Below are positions 1 through 8,003 of a stretch of 64,000 bases of DNA, piece after piece. Position 1 is the first letter of the stretch. The number at the start of each line of letters is the position of its first letter. The position numbers and the translations under genes are program-made. The stretch is from Nodosilinea sp. FACHB-131. GTDB taxonomy: Bacteria; Cyanobacteriota; Cyanobacteriia; Phormidesmidales; Phormidesmidaceae. The stretch spans positions 1 to 64,000 of the forward strand of contig NZ_JACJOF010000016.1 in NCBI RefSeq assembly GCF_014695395.1, in the 5' to 3' direction. The notes beneath the pieces were generated by a model. The model was given only the letters and a program-made list of their open reading frames with translations. It did no database searches and was not told the DNA's origin.

Positions 1-525
<525 letters not shown>

Positions 526-562
526 TCTTGACTGACTACTCCGCTGATTGATTAAGCAAAGA

Positions 563-589
563 GCGCTCCCCGCATGGGGGGCGCTTTTT
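563..589 (+). terminator. Rho-independent terminator of psbA
   Basis: A GC-rich stem (gcgctcccc pairing with ggggggcgc, loop of about four bases) is followed directly by five T residues. It lies about 40 bases after the psbA stop codon. Confidence 0.85.
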
Positions 590-755
590 GTATGCCTACC
601 AAGTGGTGCAGATTTGGTAGGTCAGGGTGCAGGATAGCTACGTCGGTTTAGGGGGCGATCGCAGTTACTCAAAGTGTTATCGAACTTGTCGTTGTCGCTT
701 CCCCTGGCTTTCAGCTGTTAGCTTGGTTGTAGTTTTCCATTAGTCTTTCGCCATC

Positions 756-1142
756 TCAGAGCTTCTTGCTAATTGAGGGAACTAAGAGCGTTTCCACTAC
801 AAACACTTGTACGGCTTCTGAAGCAGTTTTGGAATATTCCCGCAGCATCCAGCCAACGGCATTTTGGGTAAACAACTCTTTAGAGTCTTGGCTGTGCTTG
901 ATCAAGGAAAGGAGCAGAGCTTCATCAGTTTGGAGCTGATAGCCTAGTTGAGACAGCAGCCTGGTATGACAGAGCTAGACGTTATCTGAACCCATGCCAG
1001 ATGCTAACTACCAGGTTTCTACAGTCACGATGCTCCATGAGCAATTTGCCGACGTTGTGACTGGCGATAGAATCTACCGTGTCCCACCAACGACTTGGTC
1101 GTTCTAAACACTGTGGCAGGCGCACAACGCGGCAGCTAGCTG
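756..1142 (-). pseudogene. Decayed AlkD-type DNA alkylation repair (DNA glycosylase) gene
   Basis: No intact ORF exists, but the minus strand translates into recognisable AlkD-family blocks in the right order. Around 1030-1100 it reads RWWDTVDSIASHNVGKLL, matching the family's WWDTVD...A...VG block. Around 965-1000 it reads MGSDNV-stop-LCHTRLL, where family members have SDN-W-L-RRT, so the TAG looks like a TGG-to-TAG mutation. Around 790-870 it reads LFTQNAVGWMLREYSKT, matching the FFI-KAIGWALREYSKT block. A frame change near 1000 joins the first two parts, and the frame ends in TGA at 756-758. The N-terminal third of the family (expected beyond 1140) is not recognisable. AlkD enzymes excise alkylated purines; this copy cannot encode a full protein. 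I assigned it from family memory without an alignment. Confidence 0.75.
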
Positions 1143-1634
1143 CTTTTACTGCTGCTTAAAAGTGTCAGAGCCATGTATTAGCATAAGTCTCTAGGATTGT
1201 GCAGCTCAGGAGTTATGGACTGAACTCGGCGACAGCGATGGGATAGTGAAACAACTGCTTTCCTGCGACCTTTGCAATCGAACCGAAAGTCTGATCTTTA
1301 ACTTTCTTAATACATGCTGCAACTTGAGATGGGGCTGAAACGGCTGTTTATCGTTTGTAAGTCGTCAAAAGCGCTGCGATATGTAACAAAAGTTGCCTTG
1401 ACGCTCTCTAAAAGTTACGCGACACTACGTCTAATGGATGTGCCCACTTCCGGGATCAATGCATTAGATTGAGTTTCGTAATGAACAGTGGCGAATTACA
1501 CTACCCCTGCTGATTAAGATCGGGTTACTAATTTGGCGCCTGCCAACCTGACAGATCGCTGAGGAAGATGTTAACACCCACGATGTTTAAAGGTCACGAG
1601 TATCACCATCAATGGTGTTGAAACGAGCAGTCCT
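1143..1634. other. Non-coding interval upstream of the DUF2997 gene
   Basis: About 490 bases without a gene I recognise. A minus-strand open stretch of some 40 codons lies near 1233-1370, but it has no start or family resemblance I can name and may be more decayed sequence. The promoter for the 1635 gene presumably lies near the right end, but no clear -35/-10 pair stands out. Confidence 0.4.
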
Positions 1635-1850
1635 ATGGAAACGTTAGAGTTCATTATTTACCCTGACGGCCGGGTTAAAGAGACGGTGACTGGCATCGTG
1701 GGGGCCTCCTGTGCTGAGGTAACTGCGGCTATTGAAGCTCAGCTAGGTACCGTGGTGGCGCAGCAGCAAACCTCTGAGTATTTCGCTCAGCGGAATGAGC
1801 AGACGGCTACCGAAACTGTGGCTGCCCAAACTGCCTACAGTCAGTGGTAA
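1635..1850 (+). CDS. DUF2997 family protein
   Basis: A 71-residue soluble protein of unknown function. The N-terminal half (METLEFIIYPDGRV, then TGIVGASCAEVTAAIEAQLG) matches the short DUF2997 family, with a beta-hairpin-like start, a conserved Cys in SCAEVT and a helix. The C-terminal 30 residues are Gln/Thr-rich and look disordered. It sits 39 bases before ycf35 and upstream of a ferredoxin, a grouping I recall from many cyanobacteria, sometimes with an AAA ATPase that is absent here. Function is unknown; a link to a redox or protein-assembly role is only suggested by the ferredoxin neighbour. Confidence 0.85.
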   Translation: METLEFIIYPDGRVKETVTGIVGASCAEVTAAIEAQLGTVVAQQQTSEYFAQRNEQTATETVAAQTAYSQW

Positions 1851-1889
1851 TTTTTCGATTCTAGAGTCCCCTACTATCACCCCTAGCAA

Positions 1890-2282
1890 ATGTCACACTT
1901 TAGCCAAATCAAAACCAAAATTCGCAATCTAGATTCCCTAAAGCTGGCTTTGAATGACATGGGCACTGACTGGAAGTCTGGCCCATGTGATGTGCGTGGC
2001 TACCAAGGCCAAACCCAATCCGCAGATGTGGTAATCGCCCAAGACAATGGCTACGATATTGGCTTTCGCCGTAACCCCGAAACCAGTGACTACGAGCTGG
2101 TGGCTGATCTGCAATATTGGCAGCAACCGCTAACCGTTGAAGGGTTCCTCAGCCGGGTGACCCAGCGCTACGCCTATAACACCGTAGTCGCTGAGACCTC
2201 TCGCCAGGGCTTTCAGCTGTCTGAGGAGCAGGTGCGGGAAGATGGTTCTGTGCGGCTAGTAGTGCAGCGCTGGAACGGCTAA
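1890..2282 (+). CDS. ycf35: Ycf35 / DUF1257 family protein
   Basis: A 130-residue soluble protein with the characteristic start MSHFSQIKTKIRNLDSLKLAL, a central segment around YDIGFRRN, and the C-terminal motif RQGFQLSEEQVREDGSVRLVVQRW. Ycf35 is conserved in cyanobacteria and red-algal plastid genomes, and its function is not established. Length agrees with the family. It is probably cotranscribed with the DUF2997 gene 39 bases upstream, and a terminator-like hairpin follows within 25 bases of the stop, so the ferredoxin downstream may have its own promoter. Confidence 0.92.
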   Translation: MSHFSQIKTKIRNLDSLKLALNDMGTDWKSGPCDVRGYQGQTQSADVVIAQDNGYDIGFRRNPETSDYELVADLQYWQQPLTVEGFLSRVTQRYAYNTVVAETSRQGFQLSEEQVREDGSVRLVVQRWNG

Positions 2283-2304
2283 CCTATTGACCTTTTGAAT
2301 CTTG

Positions 2305-2330
2305 GAAAGGGGCTACTTGGCCCCTTTCTT
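2305..2330 (+). terminator. Terminator-like hairpin after ycf35
   Basis: The inverted repeat gaaagggg / cccctttc has an 8-base loop and is followed by a T-rich run. It lies between the ycf35 stop and the ferredoxin ATG, and argues against the longer TTG start at 2295 for the ferredoxin. Confidence 0.7.
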
Positions 2331-2378
2331 TGTATCAGCCCAGCATTTGGGCGTTCTAAAGCACGAGTAGCAACCACA

Positions 2379-2846
2379 ATGACACAGTTTGATGGGCAAC
2401 CTAGTGCGACCGGCTTTGAACCCGAACTCGGTGGCCACCTGCGCCAGACAGAAGACCGCACCGGCTATGAACCCGAGCTGGGCGGTCAACTGCGCCAAAA
2501 GGGCGTCTATGTTGACGAAATTACCTGCATTGGCTGTAAGCACTGTGCCCATGTGGCCCGCAATACCTTTTATATTGAGCCTGACCACGGCAGGTCGCGC
2601 GTTTACCGCCAGGATGGCGACTCTGAGGAACTCATTCAAGAGGCGATCGACACCTGCCCGGTAGACTGCATCCACTGGCTTGACTACACAGAGCTCAAGG
2701 AGCTAGAGCGCGATCGCAAGCACCAGGTCATTCCCGTCGCCGGGTTTCCGGTAGATAAAGCCATGTCAACTCTGCAAATGCGCAAGGCCAAGCGTAGGAG
2801 CCAGCGCCGGCCAGAGGCTGGTTCCCAAGGGGCAACTCCCCAGTAG
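2379..2846 (+). CDS. Ferredoxin with a single 4Fe-4S cluster
   Basis: A 155-residue protein. Cluster ligands are visible as CIGCKHC around residues 51-57, and a distal CPVDC about 40 residues later, the 4Fe-4S single-cluster pattern. The N terminus carries two near-identical copies of a short motif (GFEPELGGHLRQ and GYEPELGGQLRQ). The last 30 residues are strongly basic (RKAKRRSQRR). I chose the ATG at 2379 because the upstream in-frame TTG lies inside the terminator hairpin. It lies just downstream of DUF2997-ycf35, the usual context for this ferredoxin type. It is presumably an electron carrier; its partner is unknown. The basic tail could contact nucleic acid or an acidic partner protein (inference). 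Confidence 0.88.
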   Translation: MTQFDGQPSATGFEPELGGHLRQTEDRTGYEPELGGQLRQKGVYVDEITCIGCKHCAHVARNTFYIEPDHGRSRVYRQDGDSEELIQEAIDTCPVDCIHWLDYTELKELERDRKHQVIPVAGFPVDKAMSTLQMRKAKRRSQRRPEAGSQGATPQ

Positions 2847-2848
2847 TC

Positions 2849-4204
2849 CTAAGGGTTAGAAGCTTCGGGCGGCACCACGACGACTGCTCCGCTGGGCAGA
2901 AACTGCACTTCTACCGTGGTTGCTGCGTCTTTGATGACTCCAGGGATGGTGTCACCAACTTGAGGCAGGGTGGGATTGTTTTGGTAATTAGCCGAGAAGT
3001 CATTGAGAGGCTCTAGGGCGGTTACGGTGCCGTCGGGCTCAAGGGCAAGGCGGTAGCGCAGGGGCGCGGCTAGGTTTGCCGGGGGGCGCCACTGCTGCTC
3101 AAGGGCCTGGGTGAGGTTGCTAATCCAGGCGATCGCAGAGTCGGGGGCGGTCGTGGCGGCAATGCTGGGGCCAGTGTCGAAGGCTTCGGGGCTGGCCGGG
3201 GCCGTTCGGGCCTCGGGCGGGGCAGCATTGGGAGCCTGTTCGGCGACTATACCTGCGTCAGGTGCGGCTTGCCCCCCGGCCTGGGCTGGGTAGGCAGGGG
3301 CCGGAGCAGTTTCGGTTTGGGAGGGTTGAGCTGGGGCAGTGGCAGTAGAGGGCGGGGGCGATGCCTTGGGAGTTCCAGGCTCAGGTGCGCTGCCTGAGGA
3401 GGCCCCTGGTCCAGTCGCAGAGGGGACCGCTGGATTGGTCGGAGCTGTTGTAATGGGTGCTGGCAAAGCCTCGCCTGTGGCAGCAGGGGCAGAGTCTTCC
3501 GCCGTAGGAGCATTGGCGGCGGGGGGCACAGGTTCTGCTTGGGTGAGCGGTGGGTTATCGGCAGAATTCTGACCTGCTAACTCATCGGTAGGTTGAGACT
3601 CGCTAGGGGAAAGCACTACGGAGCTAGGGGCGGTGGTAAGCAGTTGGTTACCCAGCAGCGCCGCAATGCCCACCGCCGCTACGGACCCCAGCCAAAGCGG
3701 CAGTTTGGGGCGCACGCGACGAGCCTTGGGCGTCGCCGTGTCGGGCAGGATTTGAAGGTTGCTGTCGGCCTGCTCTAGGGCATCGGCCAGATCGGACAGT
3801 TGCAGGGTAGAAAGTTCCACTACCCGAGGTGGCTCTGGGGGCACAGTCAGGGTGAGTCGATGGCGGGTGAGCCCGACGGGTTGAAGCGAATTTTCCCCCC
3901 GAGCAACCGCTCCTCCAGCGGCTAGCGCATCGGCATTGAGATAATTCTGAACATAGGTTTGCACCAAATCTGCCAGGGCTGAAAACTGCGGCTCTCGGCC
4001 ACCGATCTCCAAAATCATGGCCTGGCTAGCGAGGGTTCTAGCTTCTCTGAGCGGATCGTCTCCCTGCACTTGCAGGTGAAACCGCGATCGCCCCAGTACC
4101 GGGCGGCCCGTCACCTGACTCAGGGGTGAAAGCTCTCCCACCAGCCGCAGAGTACAGGTGCCCGCTGCATATTCATAGGAGGTGACAGTGGCGATCGCAG
4201 CCAT
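2849..4204 (-). CDS. DUF4335 family protein, membrane-anchored with Pro-rich linker
   Basis: A 451-residue protein in four parts. An N-terminal soluble domain (about 1-165) starts YEYAAGTCTLRLVGELSPLS. One transmembrane segment follows a basic stretch (PKLPLWLGSVAAVGIAALL, about 167-190). A long Pro/Ala/Thr-rich low-complexity linker runs to about residue 350. A C-terminal globular domain (about 355-451) begins IAWISNLTQALEQQWRPP and ends in beta-rich sequence, loosely resembling TonB C-terminal domains. The likely topology is cytoplasmic N terminus, Pro-rich spacer and C-terminal domain in the periplasm. It lies 49 bases after a DUF3038 gene on the same strand, a pairing I recall as conserved in cyanobacteria. 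Function is unknown. Confidence 0.85.
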   Translation of the reverse strand: MAAIATVTSYEYAAGTCTLRLVGELSPLSQVTGRPVLGRSRFHLQVQGDDPLREARTLASQAMILEIGGREPQFSALADLVQTYVQNYLNADALAAGGAVARGENSLQPVGLTRHRLTLTVPPEPPRVVELSTLQLSDLADALEQADSNLQILPDTATPKARRVRPKLPLWLGSVAAVGIAALLGNQLLTTAPSSVVLSPSESQPTDELAGQNSADNPPLTQAEPVPPAANAPTAEDSAPAATGEALPAPITTAPTNPAVPSATGPGASSGSAPEPGTPKASPPPSTATAPAQPSQTETAPAPAYPAQAGGQAAPDAGIVAEQAPNAAPPEARTAPASPEAFDTGPSIAATTAPDSAIAWISNLTQALEQQWRPPANLAAPLRYRLALEPDGTVTALEPLNDFSANYQNNPTLPQVGDTIPGVIKDAATTVEVQFLPSGAVVVVPPEASNP

Positions 4205-4253
4205 AGCACTCAGCTCAAGAACACCTTAACCAATCCAAAATTCAAACGTCTCG

Positions 4254-4838
4254 TCACTGGCCAGCCCGCTCTAGCAGCGCCACCCACAGCTTACGGCTGC
4301 CGCCAGACCCGCTGTAGAACAATAGATCGACCAGCAGCTTCAGCCCTAGGGCGTTGATCTCGTCGGTGGTAGCGGTTTGGTCGCCCTCCATACGGTCTTG
4401 GTAGGCATTGCTAAAGGCGTCGAGGTAATCGCCTAGCTGCGCGGTGCGGTGTGGAAGCTGCCCCTGTTCGAGGGCTTTCTCCAGCCGCGCCACGGCCTGC
4501 CGAATGGGGTCGCGATGGGCGATCGCTAAATGACAACTCACCAGCACCAGGGCGCGGGCTTCGTCAACATCGAGCTTTTTGCGGCCCTGTCCCTTGCGCA
4601 GCGGACTGGCCTGGCGCAGTCGCCACAGGTTGACGCGATCGCTGAGCAAATCTGATACTCCTAGATCGTTTGCCGCTGCCAGCATGGCGTCTGACCCCAG
4701 GCCCGTGAGGGCTTCTAGGGCCAGCAGCACCAGGTCGAGCTGCGCTTTAATGCTGCTCAACTGCCGTGGGGTTGGTGGCCCCTGGGTTGAGCCTGGGTTG
4801 GGCTCACTGTTTGACGCACTGAGGGAAGACGGTTCCAC
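4254..4838 (-). CDS. DUF3038 family protein
   Basis: A 194-residue, mostly helical soluble protein. Family hallmarks include SIKAQLDLVLLALEALTGLG near residue 30-50 and the later DRVNLWRLRQASPLRKG. The start is GTG at 4836-4838; the N-terminal 25 residues are low in complexity, so a later start is possible. It is the upstream partner of the DUF4335 gene, with a 49-base gap, and the two are probably cotranscribed. No function is known. The conserved pairing suggests a shared process with the membrane protein. Confidence 0.85.
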   Translation of the reverse strand: MEPSSLSASNSEPNPGSTQGPPTPRQLSSIKAQLDLVLLALEALTGLGSDAMLAAANDLGVSDLLSDRVNLWRLRQASPLRKGQGRKKLDVDEARALVLVSCHLAIAHRDPIRQAVARLEKALEQGQLPHRTAQLGDYLDAFSNAYQDRMEGDQTATTDEINALGLKLLVDLLFYSGSGGSRKLWVALLERAGQ

Positions 4839-4964
4839 CGGGCTGCCCTGTTACTAACGTAGAGGATTGGGCTAATTGTGGCACGGGGGTTGCAGTTCTT
4901 GAAACGAGTTTGTGGATAGGCTGCGATCGCTAGACTAGAAGAAACCCAGCGAGGCAGAAACCTG

Positions 4965-5207
4965 ATGGCGCAGTGGCCGTTGACCGAGGCTCAAAGCAAC
5001 TTACAGCACCTAATCGATCAAGTAACCCAGTCTCACCAGCCGATTGTGATTACTGGGGCTGATAGTAATGCTGTGCTGCTGTCTGAAGAAGACTGGGCAA
5101 GCATTCAAGAAACGCTCTATTTACTGTCGGTGCCCGGTATGCGGGAATCGATTAAAACAGGACTGGCTACCCCTACCGACGCCTGCGATGAGGAGCTTGA
5201 CTGGTGA
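4965..5207 (+). CDS. YefM/Phd-type antitoxin
   Basis: An 80-residue Phd/YefM antitoxin. The N-terminal DNA-binding fold is recognisable from LTEAQSNLQHLIDQV, then PIVITGADSNAVLLSEEDW, and the acidic C-terminal tail (DACDEELDW) is the part that wraps the toxin. Its stop overlaps the toxin start in GTGA, the usual arrangement for translational coupling. Such antitoxins bind their own promoter with the toxin and repress it; a HIP1 octamer lies about 40 bases upstream. Confidence 0.92.
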   Translation: MAQWPLTEAQSNLQHLIDQVTQSHQPIVITGADSNAVLLSEEDWASIQETLYLLSVPGMRESIKTGLATPTDACDEELDW

Positions 5208-5467
5208 GTTGGCGGCTAGTTTTCACAAAACAAGCTCAAAAAGATGCCAAAAAGCTGGTGGCTAGCAACCTTAAACAAAAGGCCCAGGGCCTCCTGGATG
5301 TGCTTCAAGCTGATCCGTTTCAGAACCCTCCGCCCTACGAAAAATTGATGGGGGACTTGGCCGGAGCCTATTCTCGACGCATTAATATTCAGCATCGGCT
5401 AGTTTACGAAGTGATTGAGGCTGAGCACACCGTCAAAATTCTGCGGATGTGGACTCACTACGAGTAA
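5204..5467 (+). CDS. YoeB/Txe-type mRNA-interferase toxin
   Basis: An 87-residue RelE-superfamily toxin of the YoeB type, a ribosome-dependent endoribonuclease. Typical blocks are FTKQAQKDAKKL, the central PPPYEKLMGDLAGAYSRRI and the C-terminal RMWTHYE, whose terminal His-Tyr pair corresponds to the catalytic H83/Y84 of E. coli YoeB. Start is GTG at 5204, overlapping the antitoxin stop. Length and residues look intact, so the module is probably functional. Confidence 0.93.
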   Translation: MSWRLVFTKQAQKDAKKLVASNLKQKAQGLLDVLQADPFQNPPPYEKLMGDLAGAYSRRINIQHRLVYEVIEAEHTVKILRMWTHYE

Positions 5468-5511
5468 CTGCTGATAGATTTGCTCGTCAGCCTTTAATTG
5501 CGATCGCCCCT

Positions 5512-6156
5512 TCAAAGTCCCAAGAATCCCTGAGTGTGCTGCCAAATCTCTTTCTCCACATCTGTCAGGGCGTGGTCGCTGAAAAGTTCTACTAGGCGCA
5601 CCCAGGGGCGAGGGGCCGCATAGGCGCGGCTGGCTTCTATAGATATAGTCTCGTCATTGGTGCCGTGGAGAATCAGGGTCGGGATCGGGGCGTTTAGGGC
5701 ATCGTCGCTGTAGCCTTGGGCGTCGGTAATAAAGTCATAGGCCAAGGGTAGGGTGCGCTGCTCGGTGTAGTGGTAGACGGGGAGGGTGCCCTCGGTGCGC
5801 CAGGTATTGAGTTGATCGGGGCCGAGGCGGGGCAGCCACTGCTGGAGAAAGTCAAAGGCGGGGGCAAGGAGCACCAATTTTTCGATGCGAGCTGTAATGG
5901 TGCTCTGCTGGGCAACCCAGGCGGCGGTGAGGCCGCCTAAGCTGGAGCCGATTAGCACCGTGGACTCAGACTGAGACTGAATCAGGGTGCTGACCTGTTG
6001 AATTTGGCGGCTGAGGGTGAGGTGGCCAAAGTCGTCCTGGTTGAGGTCGGGGATTGTGAGATCGAGGCCGAGGGTGGCGAAGCGGGCTTTCATCGCCTGG
6101 GCTTTGGCCGACTGGGGGCTGGAGGCGAAGCCGTGCAGGTAGAGGTATTGGGGCAT
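5512..6156 (-). CDS. YqiA/UPF0227-type alpha/beta hydrolase (esterase)
   Basis: A 214-residue alpha/beta hydrolase. It opens with MPQYLYLHGFASSPQSAKA, typical of YqiA-like esterases. The nucleophile elbow is GSSLGGLTA, an acid residue lies in the LHGTNDE segment, and the catalytic His is in DHALTD near the C terminus. The frame is open further upstream to 6264, but that part translates into a Pro/His/Thr-rich string coming from the intergenic C-rich repeat, so I take the ATG at 6154-6156. That repeat abuts the start codon. The substrate is unknown. Confidence 0.88.
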   Translation of the reverse strand: MPQYLYLHGFASSPQSAKAQAMKARFATLGLDLTIPDLNQDDFGHLTLSRQIQQVSTLIQSQSESTVLIGSSLGGLTAAWVAQQSTITARIEKLVLLAPAFDFLQQWLPRLGPDQLNTWRTEGTLPVYHYTEQRTLPLAYDFITDAQGYSDDALNAPIPTLILHGTNDETISIEASRAYAAPRPWVRLVELFSDHALTDVEKEIWQHTQGFLGL

Positions 6157-6215
6157 AGGGGGTGGATGGGTAGGAGGGTGGGCGGGTAGATGGGTGGATG
6201 AGGGGCGGTGGGGTT
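6157..6215. repeat. G-rich dispersed repeat with G-quadruplex motif, copy 1
   Basis: The plus strand is a run of GGGTGGATGGGT-like units. Bases 6168-6186 form G3-N5-G3-N1-G3-N1-G3, a canonical quadruplex pattern. It lies immediately upstream of the esterase start, with the C-rich strand as the coding strand. Related copies lie at 24129-24180 and 34475-34531. Confidence 0.75.
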
Positions 6216-6455
6216 TTATTGGGAGACTGGGACTTTGATCAGAGCAGGAATTTTGTAGGGGCAAACGGTTGTTGGCCCGTGTAGAGTATCGACCATCAGC
6301 TGAGGGCTGGGTGGGTCGGATTGGGGACGGGTGAGTTGGGGAAAAGCGGGCGGGGCGGGGTTGGTCCCTGGGGGTATGATATTGAATCGGTGCGCTTTCC
6401 AGGCTGGCTGGGGGGTGGTGCCGGCCCTATTTTCGATCCATCTTTTGCAAACGCT

Positions 6456-7538
6456 ATGACTTCGACCTATCGCATTACCCTGCTGCCCGGCGACGGCATT
6501 GGCCCTGAGATTATGGCGGTGGCGGTGGACGTGCTCAACACCGTGGGCCGCCAGATGGATCTGGCTTTTGAGTTTGAGGAAGCGCTGATTGGGGGAGCCG
6601 CGATCGATGAAACCGGGGAGCCGCTGCCGGAGGAAACGCTGAAGACCTGCAAGGCCAGCGATGCGGTGCTGCTGGCGGCGATCGGCGGCTATAAGTGGGA
6701 TACGTTGCCCCGCCACCAGCGACCTGAGACCGGGCTGCTGGGTTTGCGATCGGGGTTAGAACTTTTCGCCAACCTGCGCCCGGCTACCATTCTGCCGCAG
6801 CTAATCGACGCCTCTTCGCTCAAGCGAGAGGTGGTGGAAGGGGTCGATATTATGGTGGTGCGGGAGCTGACTGGGGGTATTTACTTTGGTAGCCCTAAGG
6901 GGGTGTTTGAAACCGAGACGGGGGAAAAGCGGGGGGTCAACACCATGGCCTATACCGATCGCGAGATCGATCGCATCGGCAAGGTCGCCTTTGAGACTGC
7001 CCAGAAGCGCAAAGGTCAGCTGTGCTCAGTAGACAAGGCCAACGTGCTGGAGGTGTCGCAGCTGTGGCGCGATCGCATCACCGCCCTGGCCGCCGACTAC
7101 CCCGACGTTGCCCTGACGCATATGTATGTAGACAACGCCGCCATGCAGCTGATCCGCTGGCCCAAGCAGTTTGACACGATTGTGACTGGCAACCTGTTCG
7201 GCGACATTCTCTCCGATGCGGCGGCGATGCTCACCGGCAGCATTGGCATGCTGCCCTCGGCCAGCCTGGGGGCCAGCGGCCCAGGGGTCTATGAACCCGT
7301 CCACGGGTCGGCCCCCGACATTGCTGGCCAAGACAAGGCCAACCCCCTGGCTCAGGTGCTGAGCGCCGCTATGATGCTGCGCTACGCCCTCGATCAGCCC
7401 GCCGCCGCCGATCGCATTGAGCAAGCTGTCACCACAGTTTTAGATCAGGGTTATCGAACTGGCGATATCATGTCTGAGACTATGACCCAGGTGGGTTGCA
7501 AGGCCATGGGCGAAGCCCTATTGAGTGCCCTGTCATAA
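6456..7538 (+). CDS. leuB: 3-isopropylmalate dehydrogenase
   Basis: LeuB oxidatively decarboxylates 3-isopropylmalate to 2-oxoisocaproate with NAD+ in leucine synthesis. This 360-residue protein has the usual family length when started at the ATG at 6456 ([20 protein letters not shown]); the upstream in-frame extension is unlike any LeuB. Visible hallmarks are [21 protein letters not shown] (IPMDH signature), the substrate/Mg region [28 protein letters not shown], and the NAD-binding [12 protein letters not shown]. All catalytic blocks look intact. It stands alone, with no leuCD nearby, as is common in cyanobacteria. Confidence 0.97.
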   Translation: MTSTYRITLLPGDGIGPEIMAVAVDVLNTVGRQMDLAFEFEEALIGGAAIDETGEPLPEETLKTCKASDAVLLAAIGGYKWDTLPRHQRPETGLLGLRSGLELFANLRPATILPQLIDASSLKREVVEGVDIMVVRELTGGIYFGSPKGVFETETGEKRGVNTMAYTDREIDRIGKVAFETAQKRKGQLCSVDKANVLEVSQLWRDRITALAADYPDVALTHMYVDNAAMQLIRWPKQFDTIVTGNLFGDILSDAAAMLTGSIGMLPSASLGASGPGVYEPVHGSAPDIAGQDKANPLAQVLSAAMMLRYALDQPAAADRIEQAVTTVLDQGYRTGDIMSETMTQVGCKAMGEALLSALS

Positions 7539-7619
7539 AGTTCTTTCTAGAAGTCTTTCTAGAATGTGCTGCCCCTGAAAAGTCGAGTTAAAGTCTGTTC
7601 ATAAGCGCACAGGTGAGCC

Positions 7620-7898
7620 GTGTACGGTCTACAGCAACCCCCTTCTTCTAGCCCATTGCCCAGTCAGCTATCGGGGGCTGGTGCCCTGCCTATGGCGCTT
7701 AACCCGGCCCTGCTCAAGTCGGCCCGGCAAATTTACCGCACCTATTACGAAGTGCACCCCGAGGATGTGCAGCGCCCCATCGGCATTGCCATTAGCACTA
7801 AAACCCATCGCGGCAAGCTGATTTTTGGCGATCGCCCCGTGCTGCTGCCCACCGAGTGCTTTGTCCCCATCAGCCAGATCGAGCCGGGGCTGCACTAA
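7620..7898 (+). CDS. Small conserved hypothetical protein
   Basis: A 92-residue protein with no family I can name. The GTG start at 7620 gives a Pro/Ser-rich N terminus; an internal ATG at 7692 (MALNPALLKSARQIYRTYYE) gives 68 residues and may be the real start. The rest is well ordered: EVHPEDVQRPIGIAISTKTH and GDRPVLLPTECFVPISQIEP look like a small beta-rich domain. No signal peptide or membrane segment is visible. It lies 81 bases after leuB and 105 bases before the glycosyltransferase. Confidence 0.6.
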   Translation: MYGLQQPPSSSPLPSQLSGAGALPMALNPALLKSARQIYRTYYEVHPEDVQRPIGIAISTKTHRGKLIFGDRPVLLPTECFVPISQIEPGLH

Positions 7899-8003
7899 GC
7901 CAGCGGCCATTGCGGCTAGACTCAGCTACCAGCCGAGATATTGGGCCTTTCCCCACGGGCACACTGGGGAATGTCACCCAGTAGCGCAAAGGGTTTGGTA
8001 CCG

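Noticed and set aside
7548-7575. aagtctttctagaa shared after the leuB and apcD stop codons (also at 36204-36217)
   Set aside because: A 14-base match between two places in 64 kb is expected by chance; only the position after stop codons is suggestive.
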